NCBI GenBank assembly: GCA_963839365.1
Contig: CAWIUT010000010.1
Location: forward strand, 248,001-312,000
Direction: 5' to 3'
Length of the DNA stretch: 64,000 nucleotides
From: DASSKA01 sp963839365
Lineage (GTDB): Bacteria > Actinomycetota > Actinomycetes > Propionibacteriales > Nocardioidaceae
In this document: piece by piece, positions 51,517-59,947 of the stretch
How positions within the stretch are numbered: the stretch's first letter is position 1
Layout: each line of letters starts with the position of its first letter
Translations under genes and position numbers: made by a program
The notes under the pieces: generated by a model
Told to the model about the DNA's origin: nothing
The model's database searches: none
What the model saw: the letters and a program-made list of their open reading frames with translations, nothing else

Positions 51517-53250
51517 ATGTTGCTGCGCCTGCTCCGGGAGAACCTGCGCCCGTTCCGACCGCTGCTCGCCATGGTGGTGGTGCTGCAGTTCGTCGGCACC
51601 ATCGCGGCGCTCTACCTCCCGACCCTGAACGCCGACATCATCGACAACGGCGTGGTCAAGGGCGACACCGGCTACATCGTCCGCATCGGCGCGGTGATGC
51701 TCGGGGTCTCGCTCGTCCAGATCACCTGCAGCATCTCGGCGGTGTTCTTCGGGGCCCGCACCGCGATGGGCTTCGGCCGCGACGTGCGGGCGGCGATCTT
51801 CCACCGGGTCGGCACCTTCTCCGGCCGGGAGGTGGGCCGGTTCGGCGCCCCGTCGCTGATCACCCGCAACACCAACGACGTGCAGCAGGTGCAGATGCTC
51901 GTGCTGCTCGGCTGCACCCTGCTGGTCACCGCGCCGATCATGATGGTCGGCGGCATCGTGATGGCGATGCGCGAGGACCTCGGGCTGTCCTGGCTGCTGG
52001 CGGTCTGCGTCCCCGCGCTGGTGCTTGTGGTCGGCCTGATCATCACCCGGATGGTGCCGGGCTACCGGAAGATGCAGACCCGCCTCGACGCGGTCAACCG
52101 GATCCTGCGCGAGCAGATCACCGGCATCAGGGTGGTCCGTGCCTTCGTCCGCGAGCCCTACGAGACCGCCCGGTTCGGCGCCGCGAACAACGACCTCACC
52201 AGTGTGGCGATCACGGTCGGCCGGTGGATGGCCACCATGTTCCCCGCGGTGATGCTGATCCTGAACCTTTCCAGCGTGGCGGTGCTCTGGTTCGGCGGCC
52301 ACCGGGTGGACGCGGGCCAGATGCAGATCGGCGCGCTGACCGCCTTCTTGACCTACCTGCTGCAGATCCTGATGTCGGTGATGATGGCCACCTTCATGCT
52401 GGTGCTGGTGCCGCGCGCGTCGGTGTGCGCGGACCGGATCGGGGAGGTGCTCGACACCGCCACCTCCGTCGTACCGCCCGCCGAGCCGGTGACCACGCTG
52501 CCCGGGACCGCCGAGGTGGAGCTGCGCGGCGTCACGTTCAGCTACCCGGGCGCGGAGACGCCGGTGCTGCGCGACATCAGCCTGACCGCCACCCCCGGGC
52601 AGACCACCGCCATCATCGGGTCCACCGGCGCCGGCAAGACGACGCTGGTCAACCTCGTGCCCCGGCTGTTCGACGCCACCGGTGGGCAGGTCCGCGTCGC
52701 CGGGGAGGACGTACGACGGGTCGACCCGGAGGTGCTGTGGAGCCGGATCGGGCTGGTGCCGCAGAAGGCGTACCTGTTCTCCGGCACGGTGGCGAGCAAC
52801 CTGCGCTACGGCAAGCCGGACGCAGGGGAGGAGGAGATGTGGGCCGCGCTGGAGATCGCGCAGGCCCGGGACTTCGTGGAGGCGATGACCGAACGGCTGG
52901 ACGCACCCATCGCCCAGGGCGGCACCAACGTCTCCGGCGGGCAGCGTCAGCGGCTCGCGATCGCCCGGGCGCTGATCCGCCGGCCCTCGGTGTACCTGTT
53001 CGACGACTCGTTCTCCGCCCTCGACCTCGCCACCGACGCCCGGCTGCGACAGGCGCTGCGGCCGGTCACCCGGGACGCGACGGTGGTGATCGTCGCGCAA
53101 CGGGTGTCCACGATCGTCGACGCAGACCAGATCCTTGTGCTCGAGGACGGCGCGGTGGTCGGCCGCGGACGCCACGAGGAGCTGCTCGAGACCTGCCCGA
53201 CCTACCAGGAGATCGTCGAGTCCCAGCTGTCCGCCGAGGAGGCGGCATGA
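51517..53250 (+). CDS. ABC exporter half-transporter, degenerate-site subunit
   Basis: A 577-residue fused permease-ATPase (type IV exporter). Six membrane helices occupy residues 1-310 and the ATPase domain follows. Walker A is IIGSTGAGKTTLVNLVPRLF, signature NVSGGQRQRLAIARAL, but Walker B is VYLFDDSFSALD, with Asp in place of the catalytic Glu, and the switch is VIVAQRVSTI, with Gln for His. This marks the non-hydrolysing site of heterodimeric exporters such as TM287/288. The signature motif is normal and would complete the active site of the partner. The gene overlaps its partner by 4 nt. Confidence 0.94.
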   Translation: MLLRLLRENLRPFRPLLAMVVVLQFVGTIAALYLPTLNADIIDNGVVKGDTGYIVRIGAVMLGVSLVQITCSISAVFFGARTAMGFGRDVRAAIFHRVGTFSGREVGRFGAPSLITRNTNDVQQVQMLVLLGCTLLVTAPIMMVGGIVMAMREDLGLSWLLAVCVPALVLVVGLIITRMVPGYRKMQTRLDAVNRILREQITGIRVVRAFVREPYETARFGAANNDLTSVAITVGRWMATMFPAVMLILNLSSVAVLWFGGHRVDAGQMQIGALTAFLTYLLQILMSVMMATFMLVLVPRASVCADRIGEVLDTATSVVPPAEPVTTLPGTAEVELRGVTFSYPGAETPVLRDISLTATPGQTTAIIGSTGAGKTTLVNLVPRLFDATGGQVRVAGEDVRRVDPEVLWSRIGLVPQKAYLFSGTVASNLRYGKPDAGEEEMWAALEIAQARDFVEAMTERLDAPIAQGGTNVSGGQRQRLAIARALIRRPSVYLFDDSFSALDLATDARLRQALRPVTRDATVVIVAQRVSTIVDADQILVLEDGAVVGRGRHEELLETCPTYQEIVESQLSAEEAA

Positions 53251-55271
53251 GCAGCCGGGGCAACGGCGCGCCGCAGCAGCTGAAGAAGACCGAGCGCATC
53301 ACCGCCGGCAGCGGGGGGCCCGGCCGTGGGCCGTTCGGCGGCGGAATGGTCGGCCAGAAGGCGATGAGCTTCGGCCCCTCGGCGAGGCGGATGCTCGGCC
53401 GGATGCGGCCCGAGCGCGGCAAGGCGCTCGGCGTGGTGGCCCTCGCGGTGTGCAGCGTCGGGCTGGCCGCGGTCGGACCGAAGATCCTCGGCCAGGCCAC
53501 CAACCTGATCTTCGACGGGCTGGTCGGCCGCCAGCTGCCCGCCGGGGCGACCAAGCAGCAGGTGGTGCAAGGCCTGCGCGAGCAGGGCCAGGGGCGGCGC
53601 GCCGACATGCTGTCGGGGATGCACGTGATCCCCGGCCAGGGCGTGGACTTCGCCGCGGTCGCCCACGTGCTGCTGCTGGTGCTGGCCATCTACGCCGGGT
53701 CCGCCGTGTTCTCGTGGCTGCAGGGCTTCCTGCTCAACGACGTGGTGCAGAGCACCGTGCGCCGGATGCGCGCGGACGTGGAGACGAAGGTCAACCGGCT
53801 CCCGCTGAGCTACTTCGACCGGCAACCACGCGGGGAGCTGCTGTCGCGGGTCACCAACGACATCGACAACCTCAGCCAGAGCCTGCAGCAGACGATGAGC
53901 CAGCTGCTCACCTCGCTGCTCACCGTGGTCGGCGTGATCGCGATGATGTTCTACATCTCCGCGACGCTGGCGCTGGTGGCGCTGGTCACGGTACCGGTGA
54001 CGATGGTGGTCAGCGGTCTGATCATGAAGCGCTCCCAGAAGCTGTTCATCGACCAGTGGCGGCGCACCGGCACCCTGAACGCGCACATCGAGGAGGCGTT
54101 CACCGGCCACGCGCTGGTCAAGGTGTTCGGCCACCAGCAGGAGGCCGAGCACGTGTTCGCCGCCGAGAACGGCGAGCTGTACGAGGCCAGCTTCGGGGCG
54201 CAGTTCGTGTCCGGGCTGATCATGCCGACGATGATGTTCATCGGGAACCTGAACTACGTGGTGATCGCGGTGCTCGGCGGGCTGCGGGTGGCCACCGGCA
54301 CGATGAGCCTGGGCGACGTGCAGGCGTTCATCCAGTACACCCGGCAGTTCACCCAGCCGCTGACCCAGGTGGCCTCGATGGTGAACCTGCTGCAGTCCGG
54401 GGTGGCCTCGGCCGAGCGGGTCTTCGAGCTGCTCGACGCCGAGGAGGAGCCGACCGAGCAGGCCGCGCCGCTCGCGGAGGGCGGCCGCGGCGAGGTGGTC
54501 TTCGAGCACGTGGCGTTCCGGTACGACGCGGACGAGCCGCTGATCGAGGACCTGTCCCTGGTGGCGCGGCCCGGCCAGACGGTGGCGATCGTCGGCCCGA
54601 CCGGGGCCGGGAAGACCACGCTGGTGAACCTGGTCATGCGGTTCTACGACGTGCACGCCGGCCGGATCACCCTGGACGGGGTCGACGTGGCCACCATGAA
54701 GCGGGCGGACCTGCGCGGCCGGATCGGCATGGTGCTCCAGGACAGCTGGCTGTTCAACGGCACCATCCGCGCGAACATCGCCTACGGGCGGCCGGACGCC
54801 ACCGAGGAGGAGATTCTGGCGGCGGCCCGGGCCACGTTCGTGGACCGGTTCGTGCACAACCTGCCCGACGGCTACGACACGGTCATCGACGAGGAGGGCA
54901 GCAACATCAGTGCCGGAGAGCGGCAGCTGGTGACCATCGCCCGGGCCTTCCTGGCCGACCCGGCGCTGCTGATCCTCGACGAGGCGACCAGCTCGGTGGA
55001 CACCCGCACCGAGCTGCTGCTGCAGCACGCGATGGCGGCGCTGCGCACCGACCGGACCAGCTTCGTGATCGCGCACCGGCTCTCCACGATCCGTGACGCG
55101 GACCTGATCCTGGTGATGGAGCACGGGCAGATCGTCGAGCAGGGCACCCACGAGGAGCTGCTGGCCGCAGCCGGCGCCTACGCGGCCCTCTACCAGGCGC
55201 AGTTCTCCGCGCCGGCCACCGACGCGGCGCTGACGGCCGACCAGCTAGCCGGCGCCCCGACTCCCGCCTGA
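53247..55271 (+). CDS. ABC exporter half-transporter, catalytic subunit
   Basis: A 674-residue permease-ATPase. It has a 50-residue Gly-rich leader (GSGGPGRGPFGGGMVGQKAM), six helices with an extracytoplasmic insert after helix 1 (ATKQQVVQGLREQGQGRRAD), and an ATPase domain with Walker A IVGPTGAGKTTLVNLVMRFY, canonical Walker B ALLILDEATSSVD and H-loop FVIAHRLSTI. Its signature is NISAGERQLVTIARAF, where the usual SGGQ is SAGE. The changes are complementary to those of the first subunit, giving one competent and one degenerate ATP site per dimer. Substrate unknown; drug or lipid export is likely. Confidence 0.94.
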   Translation: MSSRGNGAPQQLKKTERITAGSGGPGRGPFGGGMVGQKAMSFGPSARRMLGRMRPERGKALGVVALAVCSVGLAAVGPKILGQATNLIFDGLVGRQLPAGATKQQVVQGLREQGQGRRADMLSGMHVIPGQGVDFAAVAHVLLLVLAIYAGSAVFSWLQGFLLNDVVQSTVRRMRADVETKVNRLPLSYFDRQPRGELLSRVTNDIDNLSQSLQQTMSQLLTSLLTVVGVIAMMFYISATLALVALVTVPVTMVVSGLIMKRSQKLFIDQWRRTGTLNAHIEEAFTGHALVKVFGHQQEAEHVFAAENGELYEASFGAQFVSGLIMPTMMFIGNLNYVVIAVLGGLRVATGTMSLGDVQAFIQYTRQFTQPLTQVASMVNLLQSGVASAERVFELLDAEEEPTEQAAPLAEGGRGEVVFEHVAFRYDADEPLIEDLSLVARPGQTVAIVGPTGAGKTTLVNLVMRFYDVHAGRITLDGVDVATMKRADLRGRIGMVLQDSWLFNGTIRANIAYGRPDATEEEILAAARATFVDRFVHNLPDGYDTVIDEEGSNISAGERQLVTIARAFLADPALLILDEATSSVDTRTELLLQHAMAALRTDRTSFVIAHRLSTIRDADLILVMEHGQIVEQGTHEELLAAAGAYAALYQAQFSAPATDAALTADQLAGAPTPA

Positions 55272-55300
55272 CCGGGGCGGCCCAGGCCCGGGCGGGCACA

Positions 55301-55380
55301 GAAAACGACCCGTGGGCGTGTGGCCGCCTCACGGGGAGGGGGCCACGTCTCCGGGCGGACTTCTCCGGAGCGCCCACGGG
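55301..55380 (-). terminator. three-way-junction RNA fold ending in a U-tract
   Basis: On the minus strand a perfect 10-bp outer stem (55371-55380 with 55309-55318) encloses two hairpins: CTCCGG/CCGGAG (55365-55370 with 55349-55354) and GTGGCC/GGCCAC (55341-55346 with 55320-55325), the latter extended by CCTC/GAGG around one C-C mismatch. Right after the outer stem comes TCGTTTTC (55308-55301). This could be an elaborate intrinsic terminator or the 3' body of a small RNA. On the plus strand the fold has no U-tract, so the minus strand is favoured. It also lies just past the end of the ABC gene. Confidence 0.6.
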
Positions 55381-55456
55381 CCGGGTGACTGCCTGGAATT
55401 ACCAGCGCGCCCCCGACTGCCATCAGACTGCCGTCAGCGGGCTGGTCGGTGCGCTG

Positions 55457-55495
55457 CTAGTGAGCAGCCACCTCACGAGTCCGTAAAGAATGCAC
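55457..55495 (-). CDS. 12-codon ORF with extended Shine-Dalgarno
   Basis: GTG 55495 opens a 12-codon frame, VHSLRTREVAAH, closed by TAG at 55457-55459. Upstream at 55500-55514 is GAAAGGAGGTGGTCC, which would pair with nearly the whole 3' end of 16S rRNA, far more than usual for genes in this window. The AGGAGG core is 10 nt from the start, slightly long. It could be a leader peptide whose translation affects the downstream RNA fold, or the ribosome-binding part of a regulatory RNA. Confidence 0.45.
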   Translation of the reverse strand: MHSLRTREVAAH

Positions 55496-55526
55496 TTTTG
55501 GACCACCTCCTTTCCCGTGTGCCTTC

Positions 55527-55556
55527 ACGGTACGTCCGCCGCGGCGAGGTGGACAA
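55527..55556 (-). promoter_or_regulatory. sigma70-like promoter for the minus-strand small RNA
   Basis: On the minus strand TTGTCC (55551-55556) and TACCGT (55527-55532) are separated by 18 nt and fit actinobacterial vegetative promoters. Transcription would begin near 55520, just ahead of the long Shine-Dalgarno sequence. It lies 60 bp from, and divergent to, the MFS gene start. Confidence 0.5.
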
Positions 55557-55617
55557 CCCATTTCGTCCGGGATGAGTCCGCTGGTCCGGCCCGCCCGCGA
55601 GGAGCCCGGGTGAGAGA

Positions 55618-56892
55618 GTGTGCGTCGTGGCAGAGCCGGTGCGGGTGAGGTCCGCCTGGTGGCGCGCCGGGGTCACCGACATCCGGCCGCTGCAGGTCTC
55701 CGCGGCGTACCGGAGGCTGTTCTTCGGCAACACCGTCGCCCAGCTCGGACAGCAGATGACCACGGTGGCCATCGCGATCCAGGTGTACGCGCTGACCCAC
55801 TCCTCGTTCTACGTCGGCCTGGTCGGCATCTTCGCGCTGGTGCCGCTGGTCGGGCTCGGCCTCTACGGCGGAGCGATCGCCGACGCGATGGACCGGCGCA
55901 CCCTGGCACTGCTGGCCTCTGCCGGCCTCTGGGCGGTCTCCATCGTCCTCGCGGTGCTCGCCTTCCGCCACGTCGGCTCGGTGTGGGCGCTGTTCGGCTG
56001 TGTGGCGGTGCAGTCCGGCTTCTACGCACTCAACAACCCGGCGCGCAGCGCCATGGTGCCCCGGCTGGTCGGCCGCGAGCTGATGCCGGCGGCCAGCGCG
56101 CTCAACATGGCCTCGTTCAACCTCGGGTTCACCTTCGGTCCGGCGCTCGGCGCGCTGCTCATCAAGTGGCAGGGCTTCGGCGCGGCGTACTCCCTCAACG
56201 TCGTCACGTTCTCCGCCGCCTACTACGCGCTGGTCCGGATGCCCCGGATGCCCCCGCTGGAGAACAGCCCCCGCGCCGGGCTGCGCTCGGTCATCGACGG
56301 CCTGCGGTTCCTGCGCCGCTCGCCGAACCTGCGGATGACCTTCGTGCTCGACTTGTGCGCGATGGTGCTGGCCCAGCCGCGGGCACTGTTCCCGGCGCTG
56401 GCCTACAAGGTCTACGGCGGTGGGGCGGCCCTGGTCGGCGTGCTGCAGTCCGCCCCCGCCGCGGGCGCGGTGATCGCGTTCTTGTTCTCCGGCTGGATCA
56501 GCCGGGTGCGGCTGCAGGGGCTCGCGGTGGTGCTCGCGGTGACCGCTTACGGGGCCGTGGTCGGCGCGGTCGGGCTGACCACGCTGCTCTGGCTGGGCGT
56601 GGTCTTCCTGGCCATGTCCGGGATGGCGGACATGGTCAGTGCGGCGTACCGCTCCACGATCCTCCAGGTCGCCGCCCCCGACCAGCTGCGCGGCCGGGTC
56701 CAGGGCGTGTTCATCGTGGTGGTCGCCGGCGGCCCGCGCGCCGGGGACTTCGTGGCCGGCTCGGTGGCCAGCCTGGTCGGGGAGCGGTCGGCGCTGCTGA
56801 TCGGCGGGCTGGCCTGCATCGCCGGCGTGTGGCTGGCGGTGGCGTTGCAGCGTCGCTTCCTGGCGTACGACGCGACGCACCCGACGCCCTAG
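55618..56892 (+). CDS. MFS exporter (MFS_3 type)
   Basis: A 424-residue 12-helix transporter. It has RLFFGNTVAQLGQQMTTVAI in helix 1, GLYGGAIADAMDRRTLALLA (loop motif A), VQSGFYALNNPARSAMVPRL, and NMASFNLGFTFGPALGALLI. It belongs to the same branch as the MarR-linked exporter at 41460 but lacks that tail. GTG 55618 and GTG 55627 are both possible; neither has a strong ribosome binding site. It starts divergently from the putative small RNA. The substrate is unknown. Confidence 0.9.
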   Translation: MCVVAEPVRVRSAWWRAGVTDIRPLQVSAAYRRLFFGNTVAQLGQQMTTVAIAIQVYALTHSSFYVGLVGIFALVPLVGLGLYGGAIADAMDRRTLALLASAGLWAVSIVLAVLAFRHVGSVWALFGCVAVQSGFYALNNPARSAMVPRLVGRELMPAASALNMASFNLGFTFGPALGALLIKWQGFGAAYSLNVVTFSAAYYALVRMPRMPPLENSPRAGLRSVIDGLRFLRRSPNLRMTFVLDLCAMVLAQPRALFPALAYKVYGGGAALVGVLQSAPAAGAVIAFLFSGWISRVRLQGLAVVLAVTAYGAVVGAVGLTTLLWLGVVFLAMSGMADMVSAAYRSTILQVAAPDQLRGRVQGVFIVVVAGGPRAGDFVAGSVASLVGERSALLIGGLACIAGVWLAVALQRRFLAYDATHPTP

Positions 56893-56926
56893 CCGAGCCG
56901 ACCACGGGCCGGCCGCCGACGCGGCG

Positions 56927-57709
56927 TCAGTTGAACGCGTCCGGGTCGATCTCGATCCAGGTGTGCTCGGCCCGGGCCACCACCCGGTCGTCGCTGTCGT
57001 AGAGGGTGCTCGCGGTGAACGTCTTGCGGCCGCTGCGGTCACGCATCCGGCCGACCACCACGTGCGGTTCGCCGACGACCGGCAGCGCGTCGATCACCGC
57101 GGTCATCCGCCCGAGCACCATCTTGCGGCCCTCCATGTCGCCGGCCCAGCCGCCGACGCAGTCCAGCGCCGCCCAGGTCACCGGCCCCCCGACGCGCTGC
57201 ATGCCGGCGTCGAGCAGGTCGCTGCTGACCGCCAGGCTCGGGTGCGGCACCCAGACAGCGGCCACCCGGCTCCCGGGCACCCGGCCGCCGTCGACCCTGC
57301 CGGGGAAGATCCGCAGCCCGTCGCCCTCCCCCCGGTCCGGTCCGCAGCCGAAGCAGGTCGGGAACGGGTGCTCGACCAGCCCGGGGAACCGGGCCATCGC
57401 CTCGACGGCGACGTCCCTCGTCACCGACTCCACCGGCTCGAGGTCGGCCTCGACCTGGCGGGCCTCGGCGATGCGGGACCCGCCCAGGGAGAGCACGGTG
57501 GCCGGGCGCTCCCCGTCGACGTCCGTCACGGTCATCGCCACGTCCAGCGGCGGCGGCTGGCGCAGGGTCACCTCGATGACGGGGCAGTCGGCGTCGACGG
57601 GCACCCGGTCGGCCAGCGCGCCGGCGGTGTAGCCGCCGTTCCCGGACCGGGCCGGCCCGCGGAACCGGGAGTGGATTGTCAGCTGGGCGGCACTGCTCGG
57701 TGCGGTCAT
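56927..57709 (-). CDS. hotdog-fold (thioesterase-like) protein
   Basis: A 260-residue protein with a double hotdog layout. It has HSRFRGPARSGNGGYTAGAL near the start, an insert with the cysteine motif HPFPTCFGCGPDRGEGDGLR (about residues 113-132), then GGPVTWAALDCVGGWAGDME and a final ARAEHTWIEIDPD. Similar proteins are annotated as acyl-CoA thioesterase-like, but the catalytic residue is not evident. The start overlaps the photolyase stop by 4 nt, so the two are coupled. Confidence 0.82.
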   Translation of the reverse strand: MTAPSSAAQLTIHSRFRGPARSGNGGYTAGALADRVPVDADCPVIEVTLRQPPPLDVAMTVTDVDGERPATVLSLGGSRIAEARQVEADLEPVESVTRDVAVEAMARFPGLVEHPFPTCFGCGPDRGEGDGLRIFPGRVDGGRVPGSRVAAVWVPHPSLAVSSDLLDAGMQRVGGPVTWAALDCVGGWAGDMEGRKMVLGRMTAVIDALPVVGEPHVVVGRMRDRSGRKTFTASTLYDSDDRVVARAEHTWIEIDPDAFN

Positions 57710-59103
57710 GCTCTCTTCCGGATCTTCTTCTCAGTCGTTGCGCCGCGAGCCGAGCCGATCCGGTGCAGCCGGTCCAGGGCCTCGCGGCGTTCGGCGTGGT
57801 GATCCACGACCGGAGCAGGGTAGCCGTCCGGCGGCCCGTCCGGCGCCTTGGCCGGTTCATGAACGTACTTCGTGTCCACGTCGCGCAGCTCAGGGACCCA
57901 GGCGCGCACGTACTCCCCGGCCGGGTCGAAGCGGCGGCCCTGCGTGGTCGGGTTGAACACCCGGAAGTACGGCGCGGCGTCGGTGCCGCTGCCGGCCACC
58001 CACTGCCAGTTCTGCTGGTTGGAGGCCAGGTCGCCGTCCACCAGCCAGCGCAGGAAGTGCCGGGCCCCGTGCTGCCACTCCACGTGCAGGTCCTTGACCA
58101 GGAAGCTGGCGACCACCATCCGCACCCGGTTGTGCATCCAGCCGGTGGCGCGCAGCTGACGCATGCCGGCGTCCACGATCGGGAAGCCGGTGCGGCCCTG
58201 CGCCCAGGCCTCGAACGCCTCGCCCGGCTCGTCGTACTCCATCGCGGCGAGCTCGGCGCGCAGGTACTTCCGGGCGGTCTCCGGGCGGCGCCACAGCACG
58301 TCGGCGTAGAACTCCCGCCACGCCAGCTCCCGGCGGTACGACGCGGCGCCCGCACCACCGCGCCGGGCGAGGTCGGCCAGCATCGTCCGGGGATGGATCT
58401 CGCCCCACTTCAGGTGCACCGACATCCGCGAGCTGCCATCGAGGGCCGGCCGGTCCCGTGCCTCGTCGTAGTCCGCCACCCGGTCCAGGAAGCCCTCCCA
58501 GGTCCTCGACGCGGCGCGCTCGCCCGCCTCGGGCAGCCGCACCCCGTCCGGCGTCGGCGCGTCGGGCACCGGGCCGCCGGCCAGGTCCAGCCAGCTCGTG
58601 CCGCGTGGCAGCTCGGCCGGTGGAGGCCACCCGTGGTCGGTCCAGGCGCGGGCGAACGGGGTGAACACCTGGTAGCCGGTGCCGTCCTTGGTGAGCACCT
58701 CGCCCGGCGGCACGGCGTAGGGCGAGCCGGTGACCTCCAAGGCAGGGCCGCCCTGCGCCAGCGCCTCGGCCACTCGCTCGTCGCGGGTCCGGCCGTAGGG
58801 GCCGTAGTCGGCGCTCGCGTGCACCGAGGTGGCGCCCACCTCCGCGGCGACCGCGGGCAGCACCCGGACCGGGTCCCCGTGCCGCACGACGAGCCGGCCA
58901 CGGCGCTGGTGCAGCTCGGCGTCGAGCGCCCGCAGCGAGCGCGCCAGGTAGGCCCGGCGTACCGGTCCGGCCGGGCCCCACAGCGCCGGGTCGACCACGA
59001 ACAGCGGGACCACGGCGGCGTGGTCCGCGACGGCGGCCAGCAGCGCGGGGTTGTCCCGCAGCCGCAGGTCCCGGCGGAACCACATCACGGCGGGGGCAGG
59101 CAT
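57706..59103 (-). CDS. phr: deoxyribodipyrimidine photolyase
   Basis: A 465-residue class I CPD photolyase-like flavoprotein. The N-terminal Rossmann domain starts VMWFRRDLRLRDNPALLAAV. The C-terminal FAD-binding helical domain has SSRMSVHLKWGEIHPRTML, ELAWREFYADVLW, GRTGFPIVDAGMRQLRATGW, MHNRVRMVVASFLVKDLHVE and DGDLASNQQNWQWVAGSGTD. It repairs UV pyrimidine dimers with light. The Trp chain residues (W in ATGW, NWQW) are present. ATG 59103 is the family start; the longer open frame upstream is a shadow of the dtxR gene. Confidence 0.95.
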   Translation of the reverse strand: MPAPAVMWFRRDLRLRDNPALLAAVADHAAVVPLFVVDPALWGPAGPVRRAYLARSLRALDAELHQRRGRLVVRHGDPVRVLPAVAAEVGATSVHASADYGPYGRTRDERVAEALAQGGPALEVTGSPYAVPPGEVLTKDGTGYQVFTPFARAWTDHGWPPPAELPRGTSWLDLAGGPVPDAPTPDGVRLPEAGERAASRTWEGFLDRVADYDEARDRPALDGSSRMSVHLKWGEIHPRTMLADLARRGGAGAASYRRELAWREFYADVLWRRPETARKYLRAELAAMEYDEPGEAFEAWAQGRTGFPIVDAGMRQLRATGWMHNRVRMVVASFLVKDLHVEWQHGARHFLRWLVDGDLASNQQNWQWVAGSGTDAAPYFRVFNPTTQGRRFDPAGEYVRAWVPELRDVDTKYVHEPAKAPDGPPDGYPAPVVDHHAERREALDRLHRIGSARGATTEKKIRKRA

Positions 59104-59184
59104 TGCCCCAACTGTGCCACGCCGGCCGGGCGCGGGCGGCCGCGCTGCCGGTCGCCGGCCACGCCGACAGGTTGCCGGATGCGA

Positions 59185-59190
59185 CACAAT
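59185..59190 (+). promoter_or_regulatory. -10 box for leaderless dtxR mRNA
   Basis: CACAAT lies 6 nt before GTG 59197, with no ribosome binding site, consistent with a leaderless transcript. A GAGGGC stretch between them is too close to act as one. Confidence 0.35.
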
Positions 59191-59196
59191 GAGGGC

Positions 59197-59883
59197 GTGA
59201 GCGACCTGATCGACACCACGGAGATGTACCTGCGGACCATCTATGAGCTGGTCGAGGAGGGCATCGTCCCGCTGCGCGCCCGGATCGCCGAACGGCTGCA
59301 CCAGAGCGGCCCGACCGTGAGCCAGACCGTGGCGCGGATGGAGCGCGACGGGCTGCTCACCGTCGAGGGGGACCGGCACCTCGAGCTCACCGACGAGGGC
59401 ATGCGGCTCGCGGTGCGGGTGATGCGCAAGCACCGGCTGGCCGAACGGCTGCTCACCGACGTGATCGGGCTGGACTGGGAGGCGGTGCACGCCGAGGCGT
59501 GCCGGTGGGAGCACGTGATGTCCGAGGCGGTGGAGCGCCGGCTGGTCGAGCTGCTGGACCACCCCACCGAGTCGCCGTACGGGAACCCGATCCCCGGTCT
59601 GCAGGAGCTCGGCGAGACCGCCGACGAAGAGGAGTTCATGTCCGACGTCGAGCCGCTCGACGCCGTGGCCAGCACCGCCGAGGTGCGGGTGATGGTGCGC
59701 CGGATCGGCGAGGAGATGCAGAAGGACGAGAAGCTGATGGCGGCGCTGCGGCGCGTCGGCGCGCTGCCCGACAAGGTGGTCACCGTCGCTTCCGCGCCGG
59801 CCGGTGTGCTGGTCGGCAGCGGCGGGGAGACCGCCGAGATCGACGCGGACGTCGCCGCGCACATGTTCGTCAGCCGGCTCTGA
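59197..59883 (+). CDS. DtxR/IdeR family iron-dependent regulator
   Basis: A 228-residue iron repressor. The N-terminal winged helix (ARIAERLHQSGPTVSQTVAR) is followed by the metal and dimer domain and an SH3-like C-terminus. Counting from GTG, all DtxR metal ligands fall at the same numbers: Met10, His79, Glu83, His98, Cys102, Glu105 and His106. It should therefore bind Fe(II) (or Mn/Ni in vitro) and repress iron-uptake genes. The match in numbering also supports the chosen start. The photolyase lies divergently 93 bp away and the ABC-2 genes follow. Confidence 0.95.
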   Translation: MSDLIDTTEMYLRTIYELVEEGIVPLRARIAERLHQSGPTVSQTVARMERDGLLTVEGDRHLELTDEGMRLAVRVMRKHRLAERLLTDVIGLDWEAVHAEACRWEHVMSEAVERRLVELLDHPTESPYGNPIPGLQELGETADEEEFMSDVEPLDAVASTAEVRVMVRRIGEEMQKDEKLMAALRRVGALPDKVVTVASAPAGVLVGSGGETAEIDADVAAHMFVSRL

Positions 59884-59947
59884 AACCGGCGCGCCGTACT
59901 CTGGAGAACGGCGGGCGGCACGGCGCCCGGATGGTTGGATGGCGGCC

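Larger units (their letters stand above)
55301..55520 (-). ncRNA. putative free-standing leader-like/small RNA
   Basis: A self-contained minus-strand transcription unit of about 220 nt is predicted in the 346-bp intergenic region 55272-55617, the only gap over 300 bp in the window. It has a promoter (55527-55556), a very long Shine-Dalgarno match, a 12-codon ORF, a middle part with a CTGGTAATTCCAG hairpin and near-repeats GGCAGTC, and a three-way junction with U-tract. No gene follows on that strand before the convergent ABC gene. A small regulatory RNA, perhaps also coding, is the best reading. I cannot match it to a known RNA family from memory; it is not an obvious 6C or Ms1 RNA. Confidence 0.45.

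Noticed and set aside
55500..55514. 16S rRNA 3'-end fragment (GGACCACCTCCTTTC on the plus strand)
   Set aside because: Only the anti-Shine-Dalgarno-like 15 bases match and no upstream 16S helix sequence is present. It is better explained as a strong SD on the minus strand.
55301..55520. 6C or Ms1/6S-like RNA
   Set aside because: The two inner hairpins do not both carry loops of six or more C, and the length and shape do not match what I recall of Ms1. Left as an unassigned RNA.
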